DNA from: Scleroderma bovista
Lineage: Eukaryota; Basidiomycota; Agaricomycetes; Boletales; Sclerodermataceae
NCBI GenBank assembly: GCA_037178675.1
Contig: JAYMGJ010000165.1
Coordinates: forward strand, 1-64,000
DNA length: 64,000 nt
Reading direction: 5' to 3'
The notes below the pieces were generated by a model that saw only the letters and a list, made by a program, of their open reading frames with translations, searched no databases and was not told the origin of the DNA. Positions within the stretch are counted from its first letter, which is position 1. Every line of letters begins with the position of its first letter. Shown in pieces: positions 45,620 through 57,411 of the stretch. The position numbers and the translations under genes were made by a program.

Positions 45620-45752
45620 GGTTCATGAAACGCTGGGGCCCAGTGCGGGGTTGTCGAGTGGGTCGTTGAGCGGGCCATTGAGCGCTTCCTCGACGAGCAC
45701 GTGGCTAGTACTAAGATAAAACAAATCTACCGAGACGGCCCGTCGAGGGTCA
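45620..45752. promoter_or_regulatory. Divergent promoter of CWH43 and the CobW-like gene
   Basis: 133 bp between start codons. Confidence 0.55.
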
Positions 45753-47081
45753 ATGATGTCGTCCCAGATACCCATTACCATCTTTACAGGATTTCTCGGG
45801 GCGGGGAAGACAACAATAATTCTTTCTCTACTTCCAAAGCTCCCAAAGGACTACAAGGTCGTGCTTCTCAAGAATGAGTTTGGAGATACCCAAGGTGAGC
45901 AGCAAATCCACGACGGAAATTGACACCACCCTCCTGTACTCGGCCAGTCGATAGCCAGCTCGCAAAACAGTCCAACTTGGCAGCAGTGAACGAGATCCTG
46001 AATGGCTGCTTGTGTGTAATACCTTGCCCGCGGCATCACACATTTCTGAGAAGCGAGTCGTAATAGGTGTTGCGTCCTGGTCGGACAGATGAAGAATGCA
46101 TTGCTAGAAATTAGAGGTGCAAATCAATGGGAACATCTAGGAAGCTCGTCCTTACCACGCAAGTAGATAAATTTCGTCCCGATCGTATTATTATTGAATG
46201 CTCGTACGTACGCAACCCCATTTCTTTTCTGAACTGTTGCTCACTATCTGCTCAGAGGTTCCGCCTTTCCTGCCACCCTCGCATTCCAGATTCGAGAATT
46301 GGAACGCGAAACGAACGACGACCTCAAGCTAGATGCAATCATCACTGTGATCGACGCAGAGAACTTCACTGGCTACGAAGACACCTCCCCTACAGCCAGG
46401 ATGCAAGCAAGTTACTCCGACCTGATACTTGTTGTAAGCACCACCATTGTTCGGTGTCATGACATTCAGCTACCACGGGATTTCTAGAACAAGTGGGAGC
46501 ACTTGGATGACCGTCCTCTGGACCTAGTGTTAGATCACCTCAACACTCTCAATGACCTAACGCCCAAGGTCCGGTGCAATGGACGCGACGGTGTCGATCC
46601 AAATTTACTGTTCGGGATCGATAGCAAGCTTTTCAAGGGAGAACCTGACGGGTTGATTTTGGAGAATCATCACGACGAAGTCGAGACTCATACAGTGTTT
46701 AAAGGACTGGCGTCCGCCTTGCCTCATACCCATCTCGATGGCCATAAGCATGAAGAGAGCATGCATCCCTTTGACAGCGGTGAGTCGCTACATCAAGTGA
46801 CCCATGGCGGCCAGGCTTCGAGTGAGGTAGTAGACGAGGGACTACTGCGTTCGTCACTTGAACAAGTACCCAAGGAATCCGTATGGAGGGTCAAGGGGTT
46901 CGTACGCCTTCAAGAGGGGTTACATATCCTCAACTGGGCGTTCGGTCGCTACGACCTGATCAAGGCCGAGATAGAAGATATGAATGATACGAGTATAAGA
47001 TTAACAGTGATGGGGGAACGGGGTGAAGTCAAGCGGGCGATGTACAAGTTTTGCAGTGAGCTGCATGCTGTGATATTGTAG
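45753..47081 (+). CDS. CobW/ZNG1-like metallochaperone GTPase
   Basis: COG0523 P-loop GTPase; relatives deliver zinc to client enzymes such as methionine aminopeptidase. Walker A is GFLGAGKTT (residues 13-21). The metal-binding GCLCC motif spans an intron whose donor must be at TT|GTGTGT to keep the frame. Also visible are IIIECSGSAFP, ITVIDAENF and the NKWEHLDDRPLD region. A His/Glu-rich loop (HTHLDGHKHEESMH) before the C-terminal domain is a further likely metal site. Six exons, GT-AG introns. Cytosolic by family. Confidence 0.9.
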
Positions 47082-47089
47082 ATTAGTAC

Positions 47090-47690
47090 TGAATTGCTAC
47101 ATAGATGAATTGGAATTATCAAGACCTCTAGAACTCGGGGCCGGCTGTCACCGGCATCTCAGAGTACATACACCCCTTTATCATGGTTTTTACATAAGCG
47201 GCCCTCCAAGTCATTCAAACCACAGCTGCCGACCTCCGCTTCCGTGCCCTAAACCTATGCAGCCCAGCGCATTGCAACGTGCTCGAGTCCGAATTTATTT
47301 TGGCAGAGAGCGAGTCTTGGACAAGTACCTTACCGACTTCCAAGAAAATGGCCAGTAACACATATGTACGAACCTGCCGTGGATACAGCTTACACCGTTT
47401 GGGCGTCCGTGCTTTCGGGTCCTCGAAGGATGACTCGGATCAGCGCAGAAGGAGATGACGGACGAAGGTGGCATTCTGGCGCAAGAAAATGTCTTTCCTT
47501 CGGAACCTACGGTTCGCAGGATGGACATGAGCGTGGACCAAAATGGTGTCGCGTGTACTTTGACAGAATCCGCCATCAAGAAGAACGGGAGGATACGACA
47601 TATGTGTTTTTTCACATCCTAGAGGGTTCGAATATCATAAACATATGTGCCGTGCACAATACTTAATGGTTGCTGAGGTTCGTACTGTCA
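47090..47690 (+). other. Unidentified coding-like stretch
   Basis: Several frames are open. The most protein-like on the plus strand is about 47447-47600 (GILAQENVFPSEPTVRRMD ... GVACTLTESAIKK). No start, introns or family could be fixed, so it may be a relic exon. Confidence 0.2.
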
Positions 47691-47769
47691 ATGACTCCAT
47701 GCCCGATTGGGGTACTGATTGAGGCGCAATACCCAGGATTGAGCGTCGCTCATATCACTTGGCATTACC

Positions 47770-48080
47770 GGGCGATCTCGATATCTGGCAAGAAATTCTT
47801 GGGACATTCGAGACGTCCAGCAGGGTGCTATGTCCCCTGCGAACGCTGAGATAGCCCGCGGATATTTGACCCATCGCATGCATGCCACAGTTGCCTGCTT
47901 TTTCAATGATGTGCCAACTTTTGAGGTGATGGAACCAGACACCACAGCATCCATCGCAATGCTGCGATCCTGTGGCGCTGTGGCGTCCGGCTCGTCAGCT
48001 TTCCACATACTTTGAGCTACCAAAACGAGTACTTGGGTTCCAAGCGGTCTGGATATTTATGTGCCATATCGTACGTACCA
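47770..48080 (+). pseudogene. Broken relative of the nucleotidyltransferase-like family
   Basis: The frame reads a helical lead-in, then SGSSAFHIL, a TGA at 48013-48015, and TWVPSGLDIYVP. This aligns with SGSTTLHFLL ... PWSPTDLDIYVP in the ORF at 23667-24596. The first Asp of the DxD motif is Gly here and a stop separates the two halves, so the copy is dead. Its 5' part is not clear. Confidence 0.6.
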
Positions 48081-49112
48081 CTACGCCCAATCAAACAGGT
48101 CCTGATACGCAGGACAAAGTAATCACCCTACCTGTTTTCTTGGCGAGATAATCCGACAGAGGTAAGAGATAGACTACGAGAGCTTCTTTCCCGAGACCGT
48201 CAGGAGTTGGCCCCCTGGAGTCTTTCAGCAACTGAAGATGTCAAGCGAGGGGGCAACGCTACTGGGCGGGGCGACATATCATCGCAATCACAAGGTTGCC
48301 TGACCAGGCGTCGAAGGGGATGGGGTAAGTTCATATGGTACTAATCCCAATTCCAAACCCTACTAGATACCGCAGCGCGCCTCAATGCCGACGGAGATGA
48401 AGTAATGTCGGATGATCGATGAATCTCAACGCGTCGTTTACGGATGCGCATTTCACATGGGACACATCCAACATCTGCTCAACAATTTGCAGCGCGGCTC
48501 GGCGTTGTCGATGACCTGCACTCGAGAACCCCGGCAGGGGAGGAAATCGACGGCGATCTAGGTGCTATGTTCCAGGGATCAGGCACTGGTAATAATCCTC
48601 CCAGCACCTACGAGCGGTACCCGCTCCCAACGTTTATTGAGGACATCCCAAGTCCTACCATAAAATGCCTTATCACAGTATCCCTGTCCCGAACAACGCA
48701 GCGTGTCTGTATGGAGGGTGATATGTATCTAAGCGTTTTGGATCCACGGCTTGCTACTTGATTCCTTGGAACTCAACTGAACAAGTAGAGATCGTGTTAT
48801 GTCATTTCAGCGCTTTCTGCATCGATGTTTGATGTTTTTAGTTATTCTTACATAAATTGTATTTGACTTTGAACGGGGACGGGATGGATTATGGATAACG
48901 CGACGATGATCAAGATATCAAGCGTGTGCACCTCTAACGTCGATCACAACCACTTCAAAGACCGGATTGTCATGAACCGCAATTGAATGACGACCACGAC
49001 CTCTCCTTCTAGAAGAACGACTACCACGGGTCACCGTATCACAGCATGGTTCTTGTCGCTGCTGTACTGAACAGCATTCCATTTCCTGCGCATTCACGCG
49101 CATGGGAGACGC
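48081..49112. other. Weakly coding-like spacer
   Basis: A 105-codon plus frame (48444-48761) and a short frame near 48160-48420 separated by a possible GT-AG intron (48326-48366) could be exons of an unknown gene or the tail of the dead nucleotidyltransferase copy. From 48762 to 49112 nothing was recognised. Confidence 0.25.
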
Positions 49113-49500
49113 AGGACAGCTTTCATTTGGACGCTTCTCGTTTGCGTTTGCGACTACTGCAGGCGCACCGCTTTGTCTTGGCCTCAGCTTGCCCCAAAAG
49201 CTTCTTCATCTGCTCGGGCGGCGGGGCTGCTACTAATCGCTCGAGGATGGGCTCTTGCTTTTCCTCGTTTTTTGCTTAATCTCTCCGACTCCCAAATGGC
49301 CGAGCGTCGCCAATCTTTCGGTATCACTCTTCAAGTGGATCCATGGAGGGCGGACTCCTTTAAATTGGCACGCAGAACCTCCTCTTCCAGTCCCCTCGCT
49401 CACACACGGACAAAATCTGGAAGATAAATCTACCTCGCGCTCTTACTTCCATCGTTAATAGCTTCGCCCCATAAATTTCGAATGATCATTTACTTATTGA
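49113..49500 (-). CDS. Possible small unidentified gene
   Basis: A 49-codon 3' segment (EPILERLVAAPPPEQMKKLLGQ to a basic end RKRKREASK, stop near 49134) reads like a real C-terminus with a nuclear-localisation-like tail. A candidate first exon at about 49430-49480 begins MIIRNLWGEAINDG before GTAAGA. The join between them is unclear. The segment is divergent from the cullin pseudogene. Confidence 0.3.
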
Positions 49501-49580
49501 GGTTTAACCCCCGCACCTCGATTTAAGCGAGGGAGGGGCAAGATAGGGGTACAGGCTCCTAACATACGACCACCACGACG

Positions 49581-51170
49581 ATGAACTCGTCTGCACCAAG
49601 TAACAATAGGGTCCAACAAATCCCCCCTGCGTCTACGGACACTGCAACAGCATGGGCGTTTCTCGAGGAGGGCATCAACCACATCATGACCAAGCCGCAG
49701 GCAGGCATTTCCTACGAAAATTTGATGGGGCTGTACATGGTAATATACAATTACTGCTCCGCCGGACGGATGCTCCACGCAGCTGACACCGCCTTAGGCT
49801 CTGGAAACCACAGTAAGCAGGCTTTTATATCTGCCGTTGCAAGGTCGATGAGCTACCCAGGAAGCTGACATTGGTCATAGTAGAGACTGATGATTTTATT
49901 GGCTCTGATCTGTACAATAATCTTATACAGTACTTCGTTTCACATTTGAAAGGCCTAAGAGAGGTGTGCCTCCGAACACTTTGGAACTGGATTGGATTGC
50001 TGATTAGTTCAACAGCAATCAGACTTCCTGCAAGATGAAACACTACTGCAATATTATGCTGGCTAGTGGGATAGGTACACTACAGGTGCCAACTACATCA
50101 GTCGCGCTTTTATATATCTCGATCGCCATTGGGTGAGGCACGAGCGAGAAATAGGTCGGAAGACAGTATATCCAGTGTATACTGTAAGCGGCTTTTGACT
50201 TCCGTAGTGTCACTGAACCCACTTGGCGTGTTCAGCTCGCTCTCATTCTGTGGAAAACCAATTTCTTCGCCCATGTACAAAGAAATCTTGCTGATGGTAT
50301 TCTCAGACTGGTCGAACGTCAGCGAAATGGAGAGACGATCGACCAAGATCTCGTCAAGAAAGTCGTTGACTCGTTTATCTCCTTGGACGTCGACGATAAC
50401 GATTCAAACAAAGTTTCGTTGGATCTTTACAGGGAACACTTGGAAATCCCCTTCTTGGAGGCCACTGGGAAATACTGCGAGCAGGAATCAAAAGCCTTCC
50501 TAGCAGAGAATAGCGTTTCCGACTACCTCAAGAAGGTAATGGAACGTCTGCAGGAGGAAGAAGACCGTGTTGATTGTCATCTCAACGCAAAGACTCGGAA
50601 ACGGCTCATCAGAAAATGCGAGCGGGTCCTGATTCGCCCCCATGCAGAGCTCATGTGGGGGAGCTTCCAAGCCCTCCTCGACTACGACAGGGACGAAGAT
50701 CTACAACGGATGTATGTGTTGTTGTCACGGATTCCCGAGGGACTGGAGCCACTGTGGAAGATATTCGAGGAGCATGTAACGAAGGTCGGGCAGACTGCTG
50801 TATCGAAGTTGCTTGGCGAAGGTACAGAAGGTGCAGACGGACTAGTTCCCAAGGCTTATGTGAATGCGCTGTTCGATGTGCACGTCAAGAACTCGGAGAG
50901 GATCTCCCGGTGCTTCAACGGGGATGCCGGGTTTGTAATCAGCCTCGACCAGGCTTGCAGAGAATTTATGAACCGAAACCCCGCTACCTCGACCACCAAG
51001 TCGGTGAGCTAATTTCCAGGTACGAATAATAAGAAAGAAGACCGCGACAAACTTGACTAAGTGGTAGGTTCGCCTAACTTACGTCTATGCATTACTTATG
51101 CGTTAGCAATGATATTATACCGGTGCATAGAAGAAAAGGAGACGGTTTTGCGTGACCACTCGAGGCTGGT
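49581..51170 (+). pseudogene. Cullin (CUL1/CDC53-like) pseudogene
   Basis: Cullins scaffold SCF ubiquitin ligases. The N-terminal repeat region is well conserved (MTKPQAGISYENLMGLYMVIYNYC; LYNNLIQYFVSHL; WDRYTTGANYISRAF; VLIRPHAELMWGSFQALL) and introns still have good sites, for example 50183-50234. An in-frame TAG at 50064-50066 falls just before WDRYTTGANY, and the frame ends with TAA at 51010-51012. Beyond this only a decayed trace of the next cullin segment (ILYRCIEEKETVLRDHSRL near 51110-51170) remains. The cullin-homology domain and neddylation site are absent, so the copy cannot bind RBX1. Confidence 0.8.
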
Positions 51171-52146
51171 GATGCCCTAGCTTTATTGGCTTCGCAAGAC
51201 GCGGAGATCAGTTAAAGGGATTAGACCCCAGTCAAATGAATAGAATAAGTGCATTGATGTAAACACTCTACCTCAAGGAATGACCGAGATTGGGCCCGTG
51301 AAGATACGACATTCCGCAATTATTATAAAAGAAAAGTGCCAGCTGCCGCCAGCATGAACCTTGGTTCAAGGTCCAGTGCCAAGGCTGGTAATCTATAGGG
51401 GTCTCATACATGAAAATTGCCGACAACCCTACTACAAGCACCCGCCCTCAAGGCCTCACTCCGTATCAGGGACCACAGAAACAACACAGCATCATATAGA
51501 GTGAAGGTGCTTTATGTTAGAGTCAATAGGCAGGGTACAGGCCACCACAGCAGAATGTGTTCACGCAAGATGTACGGTGTGATACCATCACGATTCACAT
51601 GCACGGTCAACCTGATGGAGTTCTGGCCAACTTGAGCTAAAATCGCTGATGGAGTCAGCTGTCTATAGAGATGTTTAGCTAGAGCTGATTACTAGTCGAG
51701 CCTTCTGGAAATAGGAAGTAGCTACTACGCAGACTGTCTATGGGAAATAGCGCGCTACAGGACCGGAGGCGAACAATCTGCTGTGACTGCCAGATCTACT
51801 CCTCGATCTTTGCGAATAGTCGTATCGCATTCGTTTGCTAATATTACTCTGAGCCTCCCTAAATGCCGGTGTTGAATTCGTGCGCAGCTCGACCTGGGCT
51901 CACACTCACAAATATTGGGGGTGACAGAAACCTTGCAAAGCAAGGTGATATCGATGGTTGTTGCGGCTGAGGGACTTCTGCATAGTTTTTCGATCCACTG
52001 CAGTAGGCCAGATTACTTCCTCTTGAAGCGAGGGTTTTGCCGATTTGAAAGTAGCATTTCGAGTTACTTCAAGAAACAAAGGCTGAGCAGCGCTGCTCTG
52101 GTTGTTACCCTCACGAGGTCTAATACATTTGATCATCCACCAGAGT
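51171..52146. other. Intergenic, 5' of the hybrid-binding/PIF1 gene
   Basis: Nearly 1 kb with no recognised gene or repeat; the right end is the presumed promoter of the gene at 52147. Confidence 0.4.
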
Positions 52147-55132
52147 ATGTCAAAGCAATCCAAGAGAAAATATTACGCTGTGCGTGTTGGTCGCGAAGGG
52201 CCAAAAGTCTACGAGACCTGGTCAGAGGTGAGTCCAGCTGTGACTTTGCGCAGGAGGCCCTGACAGATTTGGTCCCGCCAGTGCCATGCCAATGTAGGTA
52301 GCATATTGCAGACACCATATCTTATCTTCAAATCTAGTTCAAGGTCTCGAGGTGGCACGGCGCTATATACAAATCATTCTTGTCCCAGAAAGAGGCAGAA
52401 GAATGGGCAGTTATGCCAACTGGACAATGTGAGCCTTTGGGTTACACGCGTCTGTTTTGAATCAACAACTCGCCGTTTACTATTCTATTTGTAGCGAATA
52501 TCTCGTCTGTCAACACGCGGCATTTGGGACAAGCGCTCGCTTCAGCCCCTGCGGACTTTGTGTATTCACAGGAGAATGTTCCAAAGACATCCCGGAGGAA
52601 ATATTACGCTGTACATATTGGTCGCGAAGGGCCAAAAGTTTATGATACCTGGCAAGAGGTGAGTTAGCGGGGCCACTGCAGAGGAGTGGCACAACTAACC
52701 TCCGGACTTGTTCTTCCAGTGCCATGCCAATGTGAGTGGTATGCTACAAATCCGACGCCCCCCTTTTAAACTTAGTTCAAGGTCTCGAGGTGGCCTGGTG
52801 CTATTTTCAAGTCATTCTTGTCCAGGAAAGCAGCAGAAGAATGGGCGGCTATGCCAACTGGACAGCGTGAGCCCAATTCTTTTTGGTTCCACGCGACTAT
52901 TTCAAGAACTTTTCGTGTACCATTCTATACTTAGCCCTCCCGTCAGTCGACACGCTACACCATGGACGAGCATCTGCTTCAACCCCGGCGGACTTGGATA
53001 GCATTGAATTATCGACTCCCCTTAGTCCACCTGCCGCGGTAGATCATACTCAAACTTTGCCGTTGCTGCCACCGTCACAAGGCATCATCCTTTCCCCCGA
53101 GCAAAAGAACGTGCTAGCAAAAGTCGAGCGAGGCAGGAATGTATTTTTCACAGGGTCTGCTGGTACGTAAACTCGTATCACTCCTCTGTGAGGCTGCTGC
53201 AAATTATGTTTAGGTACTGGGAAATCAGTTCTCCTTCGGGAGATTATTCGAGTTCGCGGAGGTCGAGGTCACGCAAGACTAGCAATTACTGCTTCGACAG
53301 GTATCGCAGGGGTGAACATTAATGGAACGACCATCCACTCCTGGGCAGGTATAGGTCTCGGCCAAGAAGACGCTAAGAAACTAGCTGGAAAATTCCTGGG
53401 GCAGCCCAAGTTCGCAGCCGTCCGTGACCGCTGGCGGGGTGTAGAGACTCTTATCATCGATGAAAGTCAGTCAGTAAAAACATTACTCTATCTTGTCAAT
53501 GACCTTTCCAAAAGTCTCCATGATTGACGGTGTCTTGTTCGACAAACTTGTAAGTCCTTGTCATCGACACTTTGAATGGGAAACTTAACGAGCTCAGGAA
53601 TATATCGCCCGGATACTAAGGAGGAACGATAGCCCCTTTGGAGGTATTCAGGTAACTCCATCCTTTCATACATGTAGAATGTTCAAGGCTTATTTTTTAT
53701 GTCAAAATAGCTGGTGATCTGTGGGGATTTTTGCCAACTGCCCCCCGTCCCAGACCGCAATAAGGATGGTGTCACCATGCCAGCTCTTTTCGCTTTCGAA
53801 GCAAAAAGCTGGCGAAAGTGCATCCCGCGATCCGTGGTTCTGACTAAAGTGTTTCGACAGAAAGAGCAAGGTTCGCCGCCGTGACTTTTCTTCGTGTCAT
53901 CCAGATTTCAATAATTTGTTCTAGGTTTTGTGGATATGCTTAATCAATTGCGCTGGGGGACCTTGGATGATGAAGTAATTCAAACTTTCAAGAGCCTGGC
54001 CAGGCCAGTTCATTATACCGATGGAATTGGCCCAACCGAATTGTAATGTGCTCAAGTCTTTCATCAATCGCGTCTCTCAATTTTGTAGATACCCGACTCG
54101 AGTTGAAGTCGAACGAGCGAACTGCTCGAAACTTGATGCGCTGAATAGTCCAGCATTTCGTTATGATGCCACCGACACCCCTGGCATCGACTCTTACGGC
54201 AAAGAAGTGTCAGACTTACAGATGCAAAGCCTGTTGGACCGGCTTGTTGCACCACGGTCACTTCTGTTAAAGGTTCGTGTGATTACACTGACCGTCTGTT
54301 CTTGTCTTACTCGCGCAGGTTGGCGCACAAGTCATGCTCATCAAGGTTGGTTTGCCATTTTCCATGACCAAGTTGCTCATTTATCGTTTCTCTTCAGAAT
54401 CTCGTTCAAGGTCATTTGGTGAACGGCAGCGTAGGTCAAGTTGTCCGATTCAGCACGCCGCAAGAAGCATCACATAACAGCACTGATATTGGTACGGAAG
54501 ACGGTGCGAAGGGCAATAAAGCGGAGGCGTTGAAGGAGATCGAACGGTACAGCGATGCCATATGGCCTGTGGTTCGGTTCACAAACGGAAGAGAGCTGCT
54601 CTGCGTACCAGCCGACTTTACTGTCAACAATGCCACAGGGGAAATGGAAGCCAGGCGTAGGCAGGTGGGTTGACGGGACTCGCCTTAGTTACGGTCCCTA
54701 AAGTTTGGTTTAGGTCCCTCTCATCCTCGCATGGGCTCTGAGTGTACACAAGTCACAGGGGCAAACTCTGGAGCGAGTCAAAGTGGATTTAGCTCGCACC
54801 TTTGAGAAGGGTCAAGGTCAGCACGAATGTCCCCAGTGCATTAATTAATGCTCATCGCCACCATAGCCTATGTTGCTTTATCGCGGGCAACGAGCCTAGA
54901 TTCCTTGGAAGTGTATAATTTTAACCCATCCAAGTAAGTTGAACAAACATGTAGTAAATTCTATTGCATCGTTGACGTCTGATTTAGAATCATGGTGCAT
55001 CCCCGTGTGCTGAATTGGCATGAGGATAATGACCGAGAGGAAATGATATCAGAAATCCATGATGATGAAGGGAGTTGTTCCACCGAGATGGACATGGATG
55101 AAGCGGCGGAGGCATATTGGTCTGGAAAGTAA
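52147..55132 (+). CDS. Hybrid-binding-domain (x2) PIF1 helicase fusion
   Basis: Two RNase H1-type hybrid-binding domains (also called viroplasmin domain) precede a full PIF1 helicase. Domain 1: [20 protein letters not shown] then [16 protein letters not shown]. Domain 2 repeats this closely. Helicase motifs: Walker [52 protein letters not shown] and [10 protein letters not shown], all intact. Early exons: 52147-52227, 52282-52293, 52338-52428, 52495-52658, 52720-52731, 52776-52866; two are 12-nt microexons (TGCCATGCCAAT). The TAA is at 55130-55132. Hybrid-binding domains grip RNA:DNA duplexes and PIF1 enzymes prefer to unwind them, so an R-loop role is inferred. It could be a domesticated or still mobile helicase. 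Confidence 0.88.
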
Positions 55133-55179
55133 GATTCTATATATCTGTTTGGAGCCTTGGTGGAGGACCCATCCATGTA

Positions 55180-56059
55180 CAGTCGACTCCCTTATAACCC
55201 ATACCCCTTGGGTAGGCCAAAATGTATGGGTTTTGAGGGAGTATGGGGTGTTTGAGAGATCCACCACTGACAGTGCAGAAGTCCTTCAGCTGTTCTTATA
55301 TGAGTATAGGATGGTTTTAAAAGACGCCAAAGGCTATTTACGAGTGAAGTAGCAGTTAATAATTTACTGTCCTGCATGCTCTGCATCCCAGCAATGCGCG
55401 TCCTCTGTCCAAATGAACCCAACATCATCTCCAACTTACGAGTAAACAGATCATCAAGATCTTGAACATATCTCTTCAAAATCAACACAGCTTGAAGCAC
55501 TTCATTTGGTGCAGGCGACAGGCAGGTTGCTGTCCATGTCGTCACTAATCCCTTCCCGTGCCTTCTTTGCTTCCATTACTGACTGATAGATGTCTTCATC
55601 AGTTGCCTCGAAGATATTGGACATCTCAGCAGCCAGATTGAGAAGTCCTGCAATATCCATTCAGTTCAAACACGAAAGGACTCCAGTTGACTCCAAGTCA
55701 TTCAAAGTGCCATGAAGAAGCCTTTCAACTTGCATGATGGAATCCTCAGGATTTTTGGTAGTATGGATGAGGGATGGAATGGGAATGGATGGCGGCTGGA
55801 TGGGCAATTAAATGATAACAAGTCTGCTGTGTTGAGTAAAATACCAGCAGTCCTGCCATCTTGGAACACCAAAGAAGTGATTATGTAATTGAGAATTTCC
55901 TAATGTAGTATAGCTTCGGCATTATCCGGGGAAAAGTATGGGTTATGACTCGTCAAAATTATCGCGTATTTTTACAAAATCCCCCGCATACCAACCTGGG
56001 AAATGGAAAAATGTATGTGTTTGGGTTATCTAGGGTATAGGCTATAAGAGAGTCGACTG
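55180..56059. mobile_element. pogo/Tigger-like inverted-repeat element, 880 bp
   Basis: Ends are CAGTCGACTCCCTTATAACC on the left and, reading inward from the right, CAGTCGACTCTCTTATAGCC; both are flanked by TA (55178-55179 and 56060-56061), the Tc1/mariner-pogo target. A minus-strand frame (55357-55545) has FTRKLEMMLGSFGQRTRI, similar in character to the C-terminal tail of Tigger-type transposases, but the DDE core is missing. Probably a deletion derivative. Confidence 0.82.
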
Positions 56060-56183
56060 TATGTATATTCACACTTACGTACGGCATTGTGGGGCAGACA
56101 TTTAAGCGGCCGCCCAAGATATGTTACGACATTCTTCTTGCTTTTCCGCGACATTGTTCCTTTATTGAAGACACTTGGAAGTT

Positions 56184-57411
56184 ATGCCACGGAAGCCCTA
56201 CTATGCAGTCCGGTCTGGGAGGGACGGTACTCGAATCTATGACAGTCATACCGGGGTACTACGGTAGGGTCAGGGCCTTGCCAGTATCTCAGTTGACACA
56301 TTTACCTTAGCTGACGCGTTCGTCTCCGGCGTCCATAGTTTGTAAGAGCTGTAAGTGAGCAAATCAATTGACAGGAGTGCCGTGTCCGACGCGCTTTAAA
56401 CGTACGAGTTCAGTGGATCAAGTAGCAAGGGCTGCGATACATTGGAAGAAGCCCAAGATTGGTTGCGGCCTGCTCTTTTACCTCTCGCCGCTACAACCAC
56501 AACCCTGGTCAGTGAGTATCTTCATTCCACGTGTCTTGTCTCGGGAATCAATGTTGATCGGCAATTCTACTCACTAATTGCAGCGGCAAATGTCAACCTG
56601 ACCGTCAACATCGCCGATGGACTCCTGGAGAGGTCTCAATTAGAAGCCTCAACATGTTCAGCGGCGACGACGTCTATGGGCACTCATCCTCGGCAAGGAA
56701 CATGCCTCGGAAATATACCAGTCGCACAAACTGAGACCTACCCGCTTCGACGAAATGTACAACAGGCGACTGCAGATCCCGGGCTCGGTGAGAGGGGACC
56801 GGGTTGTTCACATGATGTCCCGCCTCCCGTCCCTCCGGAACAGGAGATCATACTTTCAAACGAGCAAAAGGAGGTCTTGGACCTTGTAAGACAAGGCAAA
56901 AACATCTTCTTCACTGGTGCTGCTGGTAGTGTCCATTCACTTCTTTTTGCGAAGGGTGATTCATGATACTCTACAGGCACAGGGAAGTCGGTGCTTCTCC
57001 GAGAAATTATCAACCTTTTCGACGGGATGTATGATCCTCTCAATGTCGCCAGAACTGCGCCTACTGGGGTAGCTGGACTTAATATCGGGGGGACAACGAT
57101 TCATTCTTGGGCGGGAATCGGTTTCGGGAAGGAATCTGCCAAGAAACTCGTCAATAAGTTGTTTAAATATAAGAAAAGAACTTGGTGCGCAACAGAGGCT
57201 TTGATCATCGACGAGGGTTCGTGTGCAATTTCGTCGAACTGTTTTTGATTGACACCTTTAGATCAGTTTCTATGTTGGATGGTAGACTGTTCGATAAACT
57301 GGTCAGCTTTGTTGCCTTTTATTCGTTTTACCTTTAAACTTACTTTCATAGGTTTATATAGGTCGTTTCGTTCGCGACAACCATCGTCTTTTCGGAGGCA
57401 TACAGGTTTTT
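56184..57411 (+). pseudogene. Second hybrid-binding-domain/PIF1 gene, truncated
   Basis: Starts MPRKPYYAVRSGRDGTRIYD, a single hybrid-binding domain, completed by a segment with GCDTLEEAQDWL near 56440. A linker follows (56580-56830), then SNEQKEVLDLVRQGKNIFFTG, Walker A GAAGTGKS split by an intron at the same place as in the first copy, [29 protein letters not shown] and FGGIQ. After FGGIQ (about 57411) the expected CGDF motif and everything downstream are absent. Sequence is diverged from the first copy, so the duplication is not recent. Confidence 0.75.
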
